Below, one piece after another: positions 1-12,285 of a stretch of 64,000 nucleotides of DNA. Position numbers and translations under genes: made by a program. This stretch comes from Humulus lupulus (taxonomy: Eukaryota; Streptophyta; Magnoliopsida; Rosales; Cannabaceae): the NCBI RefSeq assembly GCF_963169125.1, contig NC_084794.1, positions 86,597,018-86,661,017 of the forward strand, read 5' to 3'. Position 1 is the stretch's first letter. Each line of letters opens with the position of its first letter. The notes under the pieces are model-generated. The model had not been told where the DNA came from. It saw nothing but the letters and a program-made list of their open reading frames with translations, and made no database searches.

Positions 1-1562
1 CTGTTTCTTTGTAAATAACTCTTATTTTCAAGTTACTCAATAAATTATGGTATTTTCGTAAAATGTAAGTTTTTATGTATAGTTTCGATAATGGTCCAAT
101 TAGTCTAGATTAGTGGGTCATTACAACGGCATGCCCTAATCATATATTTCTCGTGCATAATATGCATCATATTCAACCACTTGACATGCCTTAACAATAA
201 TCATGCATGCCACATTTAATAATCCAACATGCATCAAGAATAACCATGCATGTCACATATACACAGGGTGCAGTTTCCTTACCTCAGATTCGAGCTAGAA
301 TCAATATACGAACGACCTTTGAGAACGATCAACCTTTAATCCCTTAGCAGTCACCTAGTCAATAACCAAATATGGGACACCACCAATAAAAATGACCAAC
401 ATAAGTTCCCAAACCAATATCTAGCCTCCGGGACATAAATCCAAACTAACCCAAGTAGTAGGAACCATCCCGAGGCCTAAAACTATGTTCCCGGGGATAA
501 AACACACAAACGGGCTCTACCCTGCTCAAGAGTCGCGGCCCTGGCACCTTGTGCGGCCCCCAGCAAAACCTGAAGCAAGCGTTGCGGCGCCCAACACCAA
601 GGGCCGCGGCGCCCAGCAAGAACAAAACTGGGGCACTTGCTTCTTCGAGCTAGGGTCGCGGCGCCCAAGAACAGGGCCGTGGCCCCCAACCCTGGGCTAT
701 CCCCAAACACGATTTTCAACTTCCCAAATCCTCCAAAAACATGCCTAAACATTCCCAAATCATCAAATCAAAGTTCCTAAGCTTCCCAATGGTCCAAAAC
801 CATCAAAACCCTAGGCTCAATTGAACCAAAAACTCAACGATTCACAAAAGCCAATTCTAAGCTTAAAACTTTAAAAACTTAAAACTTAAACTTAGATTAC
901 CTTTGATTGGGTTGTTTTCTGTCGAATCCTTCGGTTAAGAAGCTTCTAATTTTTCCTAGGATCGCTATGCCTCGACCCTTGCATGATTCCGACTCCTAGA
1001 ACTCAAGATTTCCTCAAAAAGGCTTCGCACGGTAAAATGAGCTAACAAAGGAGAGAGGAAATGTTTTCTAACGTACGTTCTATCTGACAAGCTACTTCAA
1101 GCTTAAGTAACCTCAAATAAAACCTAGTGCTCGGGGTCCCGAAAACAACCCCAGGGACATTATAGTCAAAACTTCCAGAATTTCCTCATAACCTCAAATA
1201 CTCCCAATTTATCATCAAATAAACATTCTTATTACCCGATAATCGACCCCGTTATGACAAAACCGCTAATCAATAATCTAAGATCGTCTCATGCCGAATA
1301 GCTCAAATATATCTCCATAATAATGAAATCTCATTCACAAATTACAATATGCACCCAATTTACAAATATGCCATCAACATGCCAATTTACCAAAATGCCC
1401 TTATAATTATAAATACCCCCATATGCATGCATTTACCATCATATAATAATATAATTCACTTTAACATGCATATAGTCATTTAATACCATAATAAATCCAT
1501 TATGGCCCTCCCGACCACCTAATCAAGGTCCTAACCCTTATTAGGAAATTCGGGGCATTACA
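1..1562 (-). mobile_element. Chromovirus (Tekay-like) LTR, 5' part, cut by window edge
   Basis: Read on the minus strand it opens TGTAATGCCCCGAATTTCC at 1562 and runs to the left edge. The opening and much of the body match the LTRs at 16693-19364 and 55739-58465. These are about 2.7 kb, so roughly 1.1 kb should lie outside the window. It carries GC-rich GCCGCGGCGCC-type palindromes around 535-680 and the family's splice-donor-like block near 265-285. It sits directly on a copia integrase reading frame at 1563, so it inserted into that element. Whether it is a solo LTR or part of a full element cannot be seen. Open frames inside it (about 480-760) are not genes. Confidence 0.8.
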
Positions 1563-4071
1563 ATTCAGATGTTTGTGGACATTTGAATGTACAAGCCAGG
1601 GGTGGTTTTGAGTATTTCGTCACTTTCATTGACGATTACTCTAGATACTCATGTCTTTACCTAATGCATAGGAAATCAGAAACATTTTCAAAGTTTCAGG
1701 AATTCCTAGCAATGGCTTAGAACCAATTAGGTAAAACGTTAAAGATCTTGCGATCTGATAGGGGTGGTGAATATTTGGATATGCAGTTCCAAGATCATTT
1801 AACTGAACTTGGGATTTTATCACAACTTACTGCCCCAGGTACTCCGCAACAAAATGGTGTAGCGGAACGCCGGAACAAAACTTTATTGAAAATGGTTAGA
1901 TGCATGCTTAGTTACTTAACTCTACCAACTTCGTTCTGGGGACATGTAATTGAAACCACGAATGACATTCTCAATGTCGTGCCGTCAAAATCAATCCCCA
2001 AAACACCTTCAGAACGCTGGAATGGTCATGAACCTAGTTTACGCCATTATAGAATCTGGGGGTGTCCCACTCACGTCCTGAGGAAAAAGGAGGGAACGCT
2101 AGAACCGCGAACTGAAGTTTGCATGTTTGTTGGATATCCTAAAGGTACTCGGGGTGGACTTTTCTATAGTCATTCAGAAAAGAAAGTGTTTACTTCTACA
2201 AATGCTACTTTTCTGGAAATGACTATGTCCAGAACTTTAAACCTCGCAGCAAAGTAGTTTTAGAGGAGATGGTTAAAGAATTGACTCCAACCAATGTTCC
2301 ATCTTCATCAACGCGAGTTGATGATGAAATTCCCACTCTTTACGTCCAATCGACGCAAGTCGGTTTAAATGAAGAAAGTACCACTGTTCCTGAGCAAACA
2401 GTCACGGAGCCTCGTCGTAGTGGGAGGGTTTCTAGGAACCTAGTTCGATATGGTTTGGATGGTTAAACCAATATGGTTGTTGGTGACACTAGTGATGATG
2501 ATCCGTTTTCTTTCAAATAAGCAATGGCTAGCCCTGAAAAGGAACTATGGCTCGAAGCCATGAAACAGGAAATGGAGTCCATGTACTCAAATTCCTTCTG
2601 GGATCTTGTGGAAGCACTTAGTGACTTTAGGGTCATTGGGTGCAAGTGGATCTACAAGAAGAAACGAGGTGTTGATGGAAATATTGAGACTTATAAAGCT
2701 CGATTAGTGGCAAAGGGTTATACCTAGAGAGAAGGCGTGGACTATGAGGAAACTTTTAGTCCGGTAGCCATGCTCAAGTCCATTCGCATCCTCCTATCCA
2801 TAGCAGCCGCTCTCGACTATGAGATCTGGCAAATGGACGTCAAGACAGCTTTTCTTAATGGAAAGCTTGACAAAGTCATTTATATGGATCAGCCAGAAGG
2901 ATTTAAAGTAGCTGGACAAGAAGGAAAAGTTTGCAAGTTGAATAGGTTCATCTATGGACTTAAGTAAGCTTCTCATTCCTGGAATCTTAGGTTTGATGAA
3001 ATAATCAAAACCTATGGCTTTGAACAAAATATTGATGAGCCCTGTGTTTACCAACTGAAGGAAAATCAAATAGTGGTATTCCTAGTTCTTTATGTAGATG
3101 ATATCTTACTCATTGGAAACAATGTTAAGAAATTATCAGATGTGAAGAATTGGCTGAGCACTCAATTCCAGATGAAGGATTTGGGTGAAGCAAGTTATGT
3201 TCTAGGTATCCAGATCATCAGGGATACAAAGAACCAACTTTTAGCTCTATCTCAAGCAACTTACATTGATAAATTGCTTGAACGTTTCTCAATGACAAAT
3301 TCCAAGAAATGGCATCTACCGTCCCGCCATGGAATTCATCTTTCAAAGAAGCAGTCTCCCCAAACTCCTGAAGAGGAAGATGCAAGGAGAAAAGTTCCTT
3401 ACGCATCTGCAGTTGGAAGTCTGATGTATGCCATGTTGTGTACTAGACCAGATATCTGCTATGTAGTGGGAGTAGTGAGCAGGTATCACTCAAACCTAGG
3501 ACCAGAACATTGGATAGCAGTTAAGCATATCCTGAAGTATTTGAGACGGACTAGGGATTGTATGTTAGTCTACAAGGGTGGTGTTCTGAACCCTGTAGGC
3601 TACACCGATTCAGATTTTCAGACTGATGTCGATGAAAGAAAGTCTACATCTAGAATGGTGTTTACTCTTGGGGGTGGAGCTGTGATTTGGTGAAGCGTAA
3701 AGCAGTCTGCAATCTCAGATTCCACCATGGAGGCTGAGTACATAGCTGTGTCAGAAGCAGCTAAGGAAATAGTATGGCTAAAGAAGTTCTATTCGGATCT
3801 TGGTGTTATTCCAGAAATGGATAAACCGCTTGTGTTGTTTTGTGACAATACATGAGCAATAGCCAACTCGAAAGAACCTCGAAGTCACAAGAGGAGTAAG
3901 CATATAGAAAGGAAGTATCACATTATTCGAGAATATGTGGCCAAGGGAGATGTTAAGGTTATGAAGATTGTAACTGAAGACAATCATGCGGATCCGTTTA
4001 CAAAGACACTACCAGAAGCTTCATTTGATAAGCATATCAAGGAAATGAGATTAGTAGAATTAAGACATTAG
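1563..4071 (+). pseudogene. Copia pol remnant (integrase, RT, RNase H)
   Basis: Ty1/copia polyprotein, degraded. It begins inside the integrase core (FIDDYSRY near 1630, SDRGGEY near 1757, NGVAERRNKT near 1855). Reverse transcriptase follows (CKWIYKKK near 2640, VDYEETFSPVA near 2737, active site YVDD at 3091-3102). RNase H follows, with MEAEY near 3730 and SKHIERKYH near 3895. The reading ends at TAG 4069-4071. In-frame stops lie at about 1718, 2464, 2518, 2725, 2965, 3691 and 3853; several look like CAG/CAA/CGA to TAG/TAA/TGA changes, as expected from methyl-cytosine deamination. One base is lost in an A run near 2218. Gag, protease and the N-terminal integrase are missing because a chromovirus LTR interrupts the element at 1562; they may lie beyond the left edge. 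Not functional. Confidence 0.9.
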
Positions 4072-4083
4072 TTTCAATTAGTG

Positions 4084-4095
4084 CAAGTGGGAGTT
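4084..4095 (+). other. Polypurine tract of the copia element
   Basis: AAGTGGGAG directly precedes the LTR start TGTTGGGG at 4096. This is the usual plus-strand primer position in copia elements. Confidence 0.7.
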
Positions 4096-5943
4096 TGTTG
4101 GGGTTTTATGCCCTAATTAAAACCCAAATTCTTTGTAATCTCATTTATTATTAATAAAAGAATAGAAATCATATTTTGACTTCGTTAATCACTTTGCTCA
4201 CATGTTTTATTTTCATGATTATTTGTTTAATATAAACTTCTATTAAATCCCGAGCATATAGCTAATCTTATTTATAGTGACGTAATCATAGTGGAATATA
4301 AATATAGTTATATATTCAAAATAAGTTAGTCCTAAGATTAGTCAGTGCACAGAATTTACACTGACTTGCCAATCTACAATATGATCTACTTACACATTAC
4401 AGTATTATGTTCTTTCCAGAACATTAGCAAAGTAGATAAGATCGGATGTATTTGTTACATCAGACAGGACCGATATTGACAATTGATAAGATAAGTAAAC
4501 ATACCGTTATTATCTATTATAGTCATATCATATAGTTGACCATAGGTCAATTCAATCTCAATTATGAGTGGTTAGTATTCTAACTGATTGTATTATTTGA
4601 GTTCTTTGACTTGTTCGTTATCAGCTTACCCTACGGACTAGCCCATACTTACATCTTGAGAACTCGGTAGTATAATTGAGTGGGAGTGTTAATCATAGAT
4701 ATAAACATCTATAGCTTCTGATGAAGAAGTGAAATGATGGTTTCCTTTTAGTTTGGTTCAAGGTGTTAAATGATAGAGATCTCATTTCAGTAATTAAATT
4801 AGTTTACTGAAATATCATTTACAAAGAACTAAGTGTTTTAAGGATAAAATACAATGAGGGGTGACATGGTATTTTAGTCCAATCTCATTGTAGACCGTCC
4901 ATAGAGGATTGAGTGACAATTATGGTTGTAACAATGGCTAATTAATAGCGTATCTATATTTGTTATAGAGCATTCTATGAATTCAAGAGTGCAATTCCGA
5001 GTCTATAGTGGAGTCACGAGGAATTAATAAGTTAGTAAATTTATTTGTTAGATTTATGATAACTTATTGGAGCTTGATTTCATAGGCCCATGGTCCCCAT
5101 TGTACCTTGGATAAAATCATCTAGATAGTCTCAATTAATTGATTTAATCATCAATTAGAATTATCAAAGTTGACCAGGTCAATTTTGGATAGTTTTACAG
5201 AGTTGTGTAATTTTGAGAAGAAAAGAGAAATTATGGAAGATTTATTAATTAAGTTAAATTGGTATCTAAATTAATAAATAAATTTAAATCAATGTTCAAA
5301 TTATAAATAATTAATTTGATAAAGGATTTAGATAATTATTTAATTAATTAAATCAATAGAATATAATACAGGCCTTGATTTTAAGTCCAATGGGCTTATA
5401 ATCAAATGGGAAATTTCATGGGCCTATAGCCCATGATAATTTCGACCTAGGGCTTCAAATTGACTATTATTTTTTTGATTTTTTAATTAAATTAAATGGC
5501 CTAATTGAGTCTATAAAATGAGTGCTTAGAGAGAAGTCAAAACATAAGTCATAAGTCAGATTTTCTGATAGTTTTAGATTCTCTCTAAACACAAGTCCTT
5601 TTCTAAGCCTCTTTGTTATTTTCTATTATTCTCTCTATATCTATCTCATGTGTTGAGAATTGCCCACACTAGTCTAGGTGGTTCTAAGGATACATTGGAA
5701 GATTGTGAAGAAAATAGAAGATCGGTTTAGTTTCTTGATAATACTCTGCGACAGAGAGGATACAAGAGTTAGAGAAACTGAAGGAAGGACTGTTTCATTC
5801 CGCTGCGTATACTGTAAGTATTCTATTCTTTGGTTCTCTTTGAATTCAATTTTAGAAATATATTTTAGGCTATCTCGTATTAATTTGTTTAATATTAGAT
5901 ATACATAAAAATAAATAAAGATCTTGTATAAGCTAATCTAACA
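4096..5943 (+). repeat. 3' LTR of the copia element
   Basis: 1,848-bp LTR bounded by TGTTGGGG and ...TCTAACA. It follows a polypurine tract and closes on a reading frame of another copia at 5944. It is colinear with the reverse complement of the solo LTR at 20963-22753, which fixes both ends. A TATA box (TATAAAAT) lies at 5512-5519 and CT-rich transcript-leader sequence follows. An open frame at 5678-5908 is also open in the other copy (20998-21228) but shows only LTR-level drift, so I do not call it a gene. The target duplication should be GCCCT (5944-5948), with its partner outside the window. Confidence 0.88.
5512..5519 (+). promoter_or_regulatory. TATA box of copia LTR
   Basis: TATAAAAT, conserved in the solo copy of this LTR at 21394-21401 (minus strand), ahead of CT-rich leader sequence. 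Confidence 0.6.
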
Positions 5944-8900
5944 GCCCTAACGCAAAATCCCCACTATGTTTCTTGACTTTGATACCAAGTATGGTGTCAA
6001 CTTCTCCAAGATCTTTCATCTTGAAGGTTGATGATAGAAACCTCTTCATTTCTTCTATCCCTTTCATGCTATTACTTAGAATAAGCATGTCATCCACATA
6101 TAAGCAAACAATGATCACATATCCCTTACAAGTTTTGGAATACAAACACTTGTCTCCATTGTTATGTCTAAACTCATTAGACATGATGGTTGATCAAATT
6201 TCTCATGCCATTGCTTAGGAGTTTGTTTCAATCCATATAAGGATTTTACAAGTCTACATACTTTATGTTCATATTTTGGTAGGACAAACCATTCGGGTTG
6301 TTCCATATAGACCTCCTTATTGAGGTCACCATTAAGGAATGTCGTTTTGACATCCATTTGATGAACATACAAGTTGTGTATAGAAGCTAAAGCGAAAAAA
6401 ATTCTTATAGAAGTTGTTCTTGCAACATGTGCATATGTATCGAAATAATCGATACCCTCTTTTTGCCTAAACCCTTTAGCTACTAATCTAGCTTAAAGGT
6501 TTGGATAGGGCCGACAGTGTGGTATTTTCTCCTAAATACCCACTTACACCCAATTGGCTTAGACCCCGGTGGGAGGTCTACCAATTCCCAAGTGTTATTG
6601 GAAAGAATTGAATCCATCTCATCATTGATGGCTTCTTTCCAAAATGCACTATCTCTCGATTGCATAGCTTCTCTATAAGTCTTAGGATCATCCTCAACGA
6701 GAAGTACAATAGTTCCTCTCTATTTCCTTCTACCATACGAAATTTGTTGAGAATCTATCTCATCCACTACTCGACTTTTATGATTTTTAAGCCTGTGACT
6801 TCTTCTAGGTTCAAAGGGTTGCTTTACATCCTTTTGAGAATTCTCCTCTTGAGAATCAACTTTGGATGTAGAAGCTTGAGAATTGTTCTCACATAACATA
6901 TTCTAAAAAAATTCAACTTCTCTAGATTCAATCACAATATTAGACTCTAAGTCTAATAGCCTATAAGCTTTACTATTGTTGACATAACCAACAAAAGCAC
7001 ACTTTATGGCTCTTGAACCTAACTTTGTTCTATTAGGTTCGTTTTTCTTGCAATATGCAAGACACCCCCACACTTTGAAGGACCCTATGTTGGGTTTTCT
7101 TCCTTTCCATAACTCATATGAATATATCTCATTTTTCTTCATCGGTATTCAATTAAGAATGTGACAAGCGGTTAAAAGTGCTTCACCCCATAAGTTGAAG
7201 TTCACTTAGAAAACACCAACATAGAATTTATCATCTCTAGATAAGTCCTATTTTTTCTTTCGGCAACACCATTGTGTTGTGGTGTATAAGGTGCAGTGCA
7301 TTCATGAATTATACCATTTTCTTCACAAAATGTATTGAATTCATTAGAGAAGTACTCTCCTCCTCTATCACTTCTTAGCACCTTAATCTTTTTATTTAGT
7401 TGATTTTCAACTTCTAATTTATACATTTTGAAAGCATCAAAAGTTTTACCTTAATGCTTTAAAATAAACACATAGGTATATCTACTAAAATCATCTATAA
7501 AAGTAAGAAAATACATTTTACCACCTCTAGTTAAAACACCATTTAATTCACAAAGATCACTATGGATTCAATCTAGTAAATTAGATGATCTTTCTACACT
7601 AGGAAATGGTTTCTTAATCATTTTTGCCTTAACACATGTTTCACATTTACCATAGTTTTTAATATTGCATGCAATCATACCACATTTAACTACTATTTTC
7701 ATTGTTGCAAAACCTATATGCGATAGTCTAAGATGCCACAAAAATAAATAATCATACTTAACAATATAGGCGGAATTAGCATTTTTATTTGATAACATTG
7801 AAAGTTACATCATTGGTGCACAATTTAACCATACCCTCACAAGAGTACTCTTTTCCCAAAAATACATTTGATTTGGTAAGTATAAGTTTACCGGACTCAA
7901 AAACGGCTTTAATGCCGGGATTGCCAAGCAAATCACCACTTACCAAGTTTCTACTCATTTCGGGAACATAAAGTACATTCACTATTGTAACTTTCTGGCC
8001 GAAGGTGAAAAAGACTTCAATGGTACCTTTGCCAAGTACCTTGGATTTGCCCTCATTGCCCATTTGAATCTCATGGTTGCCCTTTGACTCTTCAAAGGTC
8101 TTGAACAATGATTTGTCATAGGTGACATAGACGGTGACACATGTATCATACCACCACCCTTTCACCTTGCCTTGGACCGCATTCACCTCACTAAGGGTAG
8201 CAACTATGTTTTCCTCTTGAGTTGCGTTCACCTTAGGTCCTTGTTGGTCTTTTCTATGCCTACACTCTCTAGCATAGTGACCATTTTCCCCACACACAAA
8301 GCAAGGACCTTTCTTGCCCTTAAACTTGTTTGGGTTGCTTTTTGGACCCAAATGTTTCTCGTTAACCTTTTTCCCTTTGTTTTTGGGATGTTTTGGTTGT
8401 GACACCGCATTTTATTTAGAAGTCTCTCCATTAGACCCCTCTACAAGTTTATCTCTACATATCGATTCCTCTTCGATTCTAATATGTTTTTGGATTTCCT
8501 CCAAAGAATAAGCCCAATTTTTATGAATGATTCTTTTCCTATAGCTCTTCAAAGTTGGTGGTAATTTAGCCACTATAGCACCAACTTGAAAGGCCTCAGG
8601 AAGCTCAATCTTTAAAACTTTCAGTTTGTTAACAATTATTTGCAATTCATGAATTTGAGGAAGAATAGGTTTATCACCAAAAAATTTGAAATCAAAGTAT
8701 TGAGATATCAAAAACTTTTTGGTACCTCCTCTTCCGCCTTGAACTTTTTCTCAAGTGCATCCCATATCTCTTTGACCGATTTGGTCTCGGTGTAGAGGTC
8801 ATAGAGCCTATCGGAAAGGGCATTGAGGATATGACCCCTACAAAGGAGATTGTCCTCCTCCCACTTTCTTCTTTTCTCCACTTCCTCAGGGGTGTCCTTG

Positions 8901-9067
8901 TCGGATGGCGTTGGGAGAGGTTCTAGAGTGGATTCTAGAATGTAGGCGATTTTGAGAGTGGTCAAGAGGAATCTCACCTTGTCTTGCCACCTAGTGAAAT
9001 TGGACCCATCAAACCTATCCAACCTCACTAGGTCTTGATTCATGATTTTGATGGTCTCACCTTCCAT
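5944..9067 (-). pseudogene. Second copia gag-pol remnant, truncated in RT
   Basis: Minus-strand polyprotein starting at ATG 9067. In order: gag with RFDGSNFTRWQDK (near 9010); CCHC knuckle CFVCGENGHYARECRH (near 8285); protease region WWYDTC (near 8150) where the usual DTG/DSG reads DTC; GAG-pre-integrase LWHLRLSHIG (near 7730) and CETCVKAK; integrase DRGGEYFSNEF (near 7370) and HNGVAERKNRT; RT with GCKWVFRRK (near 6550), VKTTFLNGDLNKEVYMEQPE (near 6320) and YVDDMLILSN (near 6090). The frame breaks exactly at 5944 where the first copia's LTR ends, so RNase H and the 3' LTR were split off and should lie left of the window. Several frameshifts and stops make it dead. It belongs to the same clade as the copia at 61-64 kb. 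Confidence 0.9.
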
Positions 9068-9094
9068 TGAAACAAACAAGGGTAAGCTTTTGAA

Positions 9095-9978
9095 TGTTAG
9101 GAAAAATTAGATTGCCCCAATGGAAATAGGTAAGAATATTACAACTCTATGCAATAATATTACAAATAAATAATGATTGATTAAAAAGAGTGTTACAACT
9201 CTATAACTGAAAATACAAATAAATATAGAGAAAGAAGAAGAAGAGGATTGAAATAGAAAATACAACTTTTGACAAATAAATATAACTGGAAATGCTTTAT
9301 GGAATTATCAAGCCTTAATGTGTTTCTAGCCAAGTGCTCTAATGGGTAGAAATGTTGTGTCTTTCAAGTGATCTATATGATCCTATTTATAGAGTTTCGA
9401 GACACCCTTTGAATTTCAAATTCCACCAGCCCCATGGCTGTTACCAATGTTTAATTTGATTAATATGGAATTAAAAATGAGATTTGGGAGTTATTTGGGT
9501 TTTTTGAGCCGTTCAACAAAGATTGAAAAAGATGAAAAAATTGGTCAGTTTTTGGCCTGTGGCCGCGGCCACTAGTCTCTGTCCCACAGGCCGCGGCCAC
9601 CGACCAATTTCAGCACTTAAAAATGTGTTGTTTTTCCAAACAGTTCCAAACCCTCCCAAATGATTTTGTAACTCCCAAAACATATTATTGGGGTTAAAAT
9701 CATATCTCTAACAACCATTTCACATATGGCTTTATGAAATTCATCTCAATATTGTGTAACACCAAATTTACACAATAAAGGGTAATATTTGGAAATTACA
9801 ACTTTGTAACACCAAATATGTTACATTATTTGAATATATCTCATATATCTAAATATTGCAACTCTCTATTATATGTTATAATATGTGACACTTTTTGTCA
9901 TACTTATTTAATCTAAAATATTATATTATCATATAATATAATATTACATTATATTATAAAATAATATAATAGTACTCA
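9095..9978 (-). repeat. 5' LTR of the second copia (left end clear, right end approximate)
   Basis: Follows gag after a leader of only about 27 bp. The inner end reads TGTTAGG on the plus strand, so the LTR ends CCTAACA. No initiator-Met primer site (TGGTATCAGAG) follows; the next internal bases are TTCAAAAGC. A TATA box lies at 9383-9392, and a pair of GGCCGCGGCC palindromes at about 9551-9599 sits roughly 160-210 bp upstream of it. The outer end is set near 9978, where AT-rich sequence gives way to chromovirus LTR sequence. That boundary is inferred. Confidence 0.6.
9383..9392 (-). promoter_or_regulatory. TATA box of copia 5' LTR
   Basis: CTATAAATAG on the minus strand inside the LTR, upstream of gag in the transcription direction. 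Confidence 0.6.
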
Positions 9979-11578
9979 GAAACTTGTAGAAATCGACCCA
10001 AAGACACTCTTCTCTCTCTTTATTTTCTCTAAGTCTTAGCAAGGGAAATTGTGGTGGAAACTAATCAAAACTAAGGAATTGGGCTGGGAATCTTGGGAGC
10101 TAGAAGCTTGAAGCTTAAGGACCTAATTCAGAGACTTAACTCAGCTCATGGTAAGCTTTAATCTTAGTGAATTATACTAGTTTTTAAGCTGAAATTCTGG
10201 AGTATTGCATGTGTGTTGAGTGAAGAATTGACTTTGAGTTTGATGAGGTTTTTAGCTTGAATTCTTGTTGGGTTTTGTTGCTGAATCCACAGTATAACTT
10301 CTGGGATGATTAGCTTGAGTTGTTGGGTTGATTTTGGGGTTAATTGGGTTGGTTTTCGTGGTAAAAATAGTGAGTTTTTCTAGGCTCGAGTGGTCGGGCC
10401 GCGCCGCTGTTCTTGCTGAGCCGCGGCCCCTTAGAACATAGGGGTGTTTGGAAATAAAGGTGTGCCGCGGCGCCCTTCAGGAAGTGCCGCGACACGTGTA
10501 GGCTGAAATGAGGCAGGGCCTCGGGTTGAGCTGGGGGCTGCAACATGAGTTCTTAGGGCCGCGTTGCTTAGTGCATTTTTGGGCTTTTAAGAGGTTTTAG
10601 GCTCGGGAATTCAATAGTTAAGGTTCAGGATGGATTTTATCACCCGGATTGATAAAATTCAATGTCCTGGAGACTAGAATTATGACCCAAAGTTATTTAA
10701 TGGATTAGAACTTGATAGATGGATATTTTTGGTGCGTTGTGACTAGGGTTTCTACGAGGCTCAGACTAGGGGACTGTGCTCAGGACATCTGTGTTTGGAA
10801 AGCTCGGGACATAGGTAAGAAACCTATTGTTCCCATAGAGCTTGAGTTGCAGGGCACAACCCTATATGATTGAGTTGTAGGGCTCGACCCTATATGACTG
10901 TGTTGCTGGGCGTAGCCCTTTGATTGAATTTATATGTGTTTAAGTATCTGTTTAGCTATATTATGTGCACATATAAATGAATGAACGACGACAGTCGGGA
11001 ACGGCGAAGGCCGAGAACGGTGAAGGCTGAGAACGACAAGGGGCCGGGAGCATCGTTTAGTATACGGAGTGCGAGTTGCCAGGGCATGACCCTAAGGGAT
11101 ACCTGGGATATCCTTACGGTGTGGACCGTGAACCCAGGACCTGGTAAAGCGCTTGGGACGGCATGGCTGTATGTATTTAGCCTAGTGGTGGCTTGTTTAT
11201 ATGTTAAGTGTTTAATATACATATGTTATCTGCTTGTGCGGGTTTTCTTGCTAGGCTTCGGCTCACGGGTGCTTTATGGTGCGGGTAAGGGCAAGGGAAA
11301 AGTCGACCAAACATGAGTATTTTTGGGAGATGAATGTACTAAACCTGAATTTTGTCGTTTAGCCGACTCTGGTTATATTTTTGAGTTGTAAATATTTCCA
11401 AACAGTATTTTGGGATCCCAAAGGTTAAACGCTTTGTAATTTTCAGTAAATAGTTATTTTCAAAGTTTATGACTCTGATTATGGTTTAATCACACTTTTG
11501 TCTTAAAACCTCGATTAGCGAGTTAAATGCACGTTTAAAACTCACTTAGTAACGGCTCTAAGGCAGTAGGGCGTTACA
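9979..11578 (+). mobile_element. Chromovirus LTR, 3' part
   Basis: Contains the landmarks of this LTR family in order: CT-rich leader near 10000, GGTAAGCTTTAATC near 10151, GCCGCGGC-type palindromes at 10395-10500, a GGTAAGAAACC donor-like site near 10812, the block ending GTGCGGGTAAGGGCAAGG near 11278, and the terminus GGGCGTTACA at 11578. The first several hundred bases are missing. The copia at 5.9-10.0 kb abuts the break, so it most likely inserted into this LTR and the 5' part lies outside the window. The frame at 10981-11316 is not a gene. Confidence 0.8.
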
Positions 11579-11700
11579 TAAAAGTTATGTGTTCTTGAGT
11601 AAATTCTGTTTATTTTTCATTACGGTTTACCATTAAGCACTAATCTGCCTTATTATTTCTTAATTAATACACTGTTGGCGAAAAACCGCGTGAATAAATT
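11579..11700 (+). repeat. LTR U5 fragment, same family as 24567-40658
   Basis: TTACGGTTTACCATTAAGC and TTGGCGAAAAACCGC parallel the last 90 bp of the LTR ending at 40658 (ACGGTTTATCAATAAGC, TTGGCGAAGAACTGC). Right end approximate. Confidence 0.5.
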
Positions 11701-12285
11701 CCATTATTGTAATTCATGTTCCCATCCATTCATGATATTGAATGTCCAAAACAAAAGTTATTAGCCTCATTATTCTAAGAAACATTAACGAGTGAATCTA
11801 AAGATCCAATAAGCACAAACATGAGTTCATGAATATTAATGATTTAGAATAATCTACAAATGATCTTCTATTATGATAAGAATCAAATCTTTATGTCAAA
11901 CGGTAAATTTATAAAGACAATTAATTATTATCGGTCCAATCATATATAATCTCTATTATATACAATAACTTTACTAAGATGTCTATCCACATTAGTAATC
12001 TGAATCTAGATCACTTGCATCTCGTATGCTTAGTAAACTGCACTGGTAACCATTCATTAAGATTCCTTACTTTAATATGTTACTGATAATTTTATTTATT
12101 ATATATGATCTTAATTATCTCGTACTAATACAAGAGCATATTATCATTAATGAATAAGGAATTTTCTTGATATTATCATATAATTAATTCAAACAATGAT
12201 TATAATATTCAAATATAATAAAATTGTTCTTTCTATTTAATTAAATAAAATGTCTTTGCATGCTTCTAGGACATTAATCCTAACA
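11701..12285 (-). repeat. Copia LTR fragment
   Basis: On the minus strand it begins TGTTAGGATTAATGTCC at 12285, a copia-style LTR start, then runs AT-rich leftwards without a recognisable 3' terminus. It abuts RT codons at 12286, so it interrupted the copia remnant there. No coding content. Confidence 0.55.

Noticed and set aside
483..758. Overlapping plus- and minus-strand frames of about 90 codons
   Set aside because: Sit in the GC-rich palindromic part of a chromovirus LTR; open on both strands because stops are rare in GC-rich DNA.
5678..5908. 76-codon frame also open in the related LTR at 20998-21228
   Set aside because: Shared because both are copies of the same copia LTR; differences between them change many residues and no domain is recognised.
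10981..11316. 111-codon open frame
   Set aside because: Spans the conserved splice-like block of a chromovirus LTR; similarity to frames in other LTRs comes from the DNA block, not from a protein.
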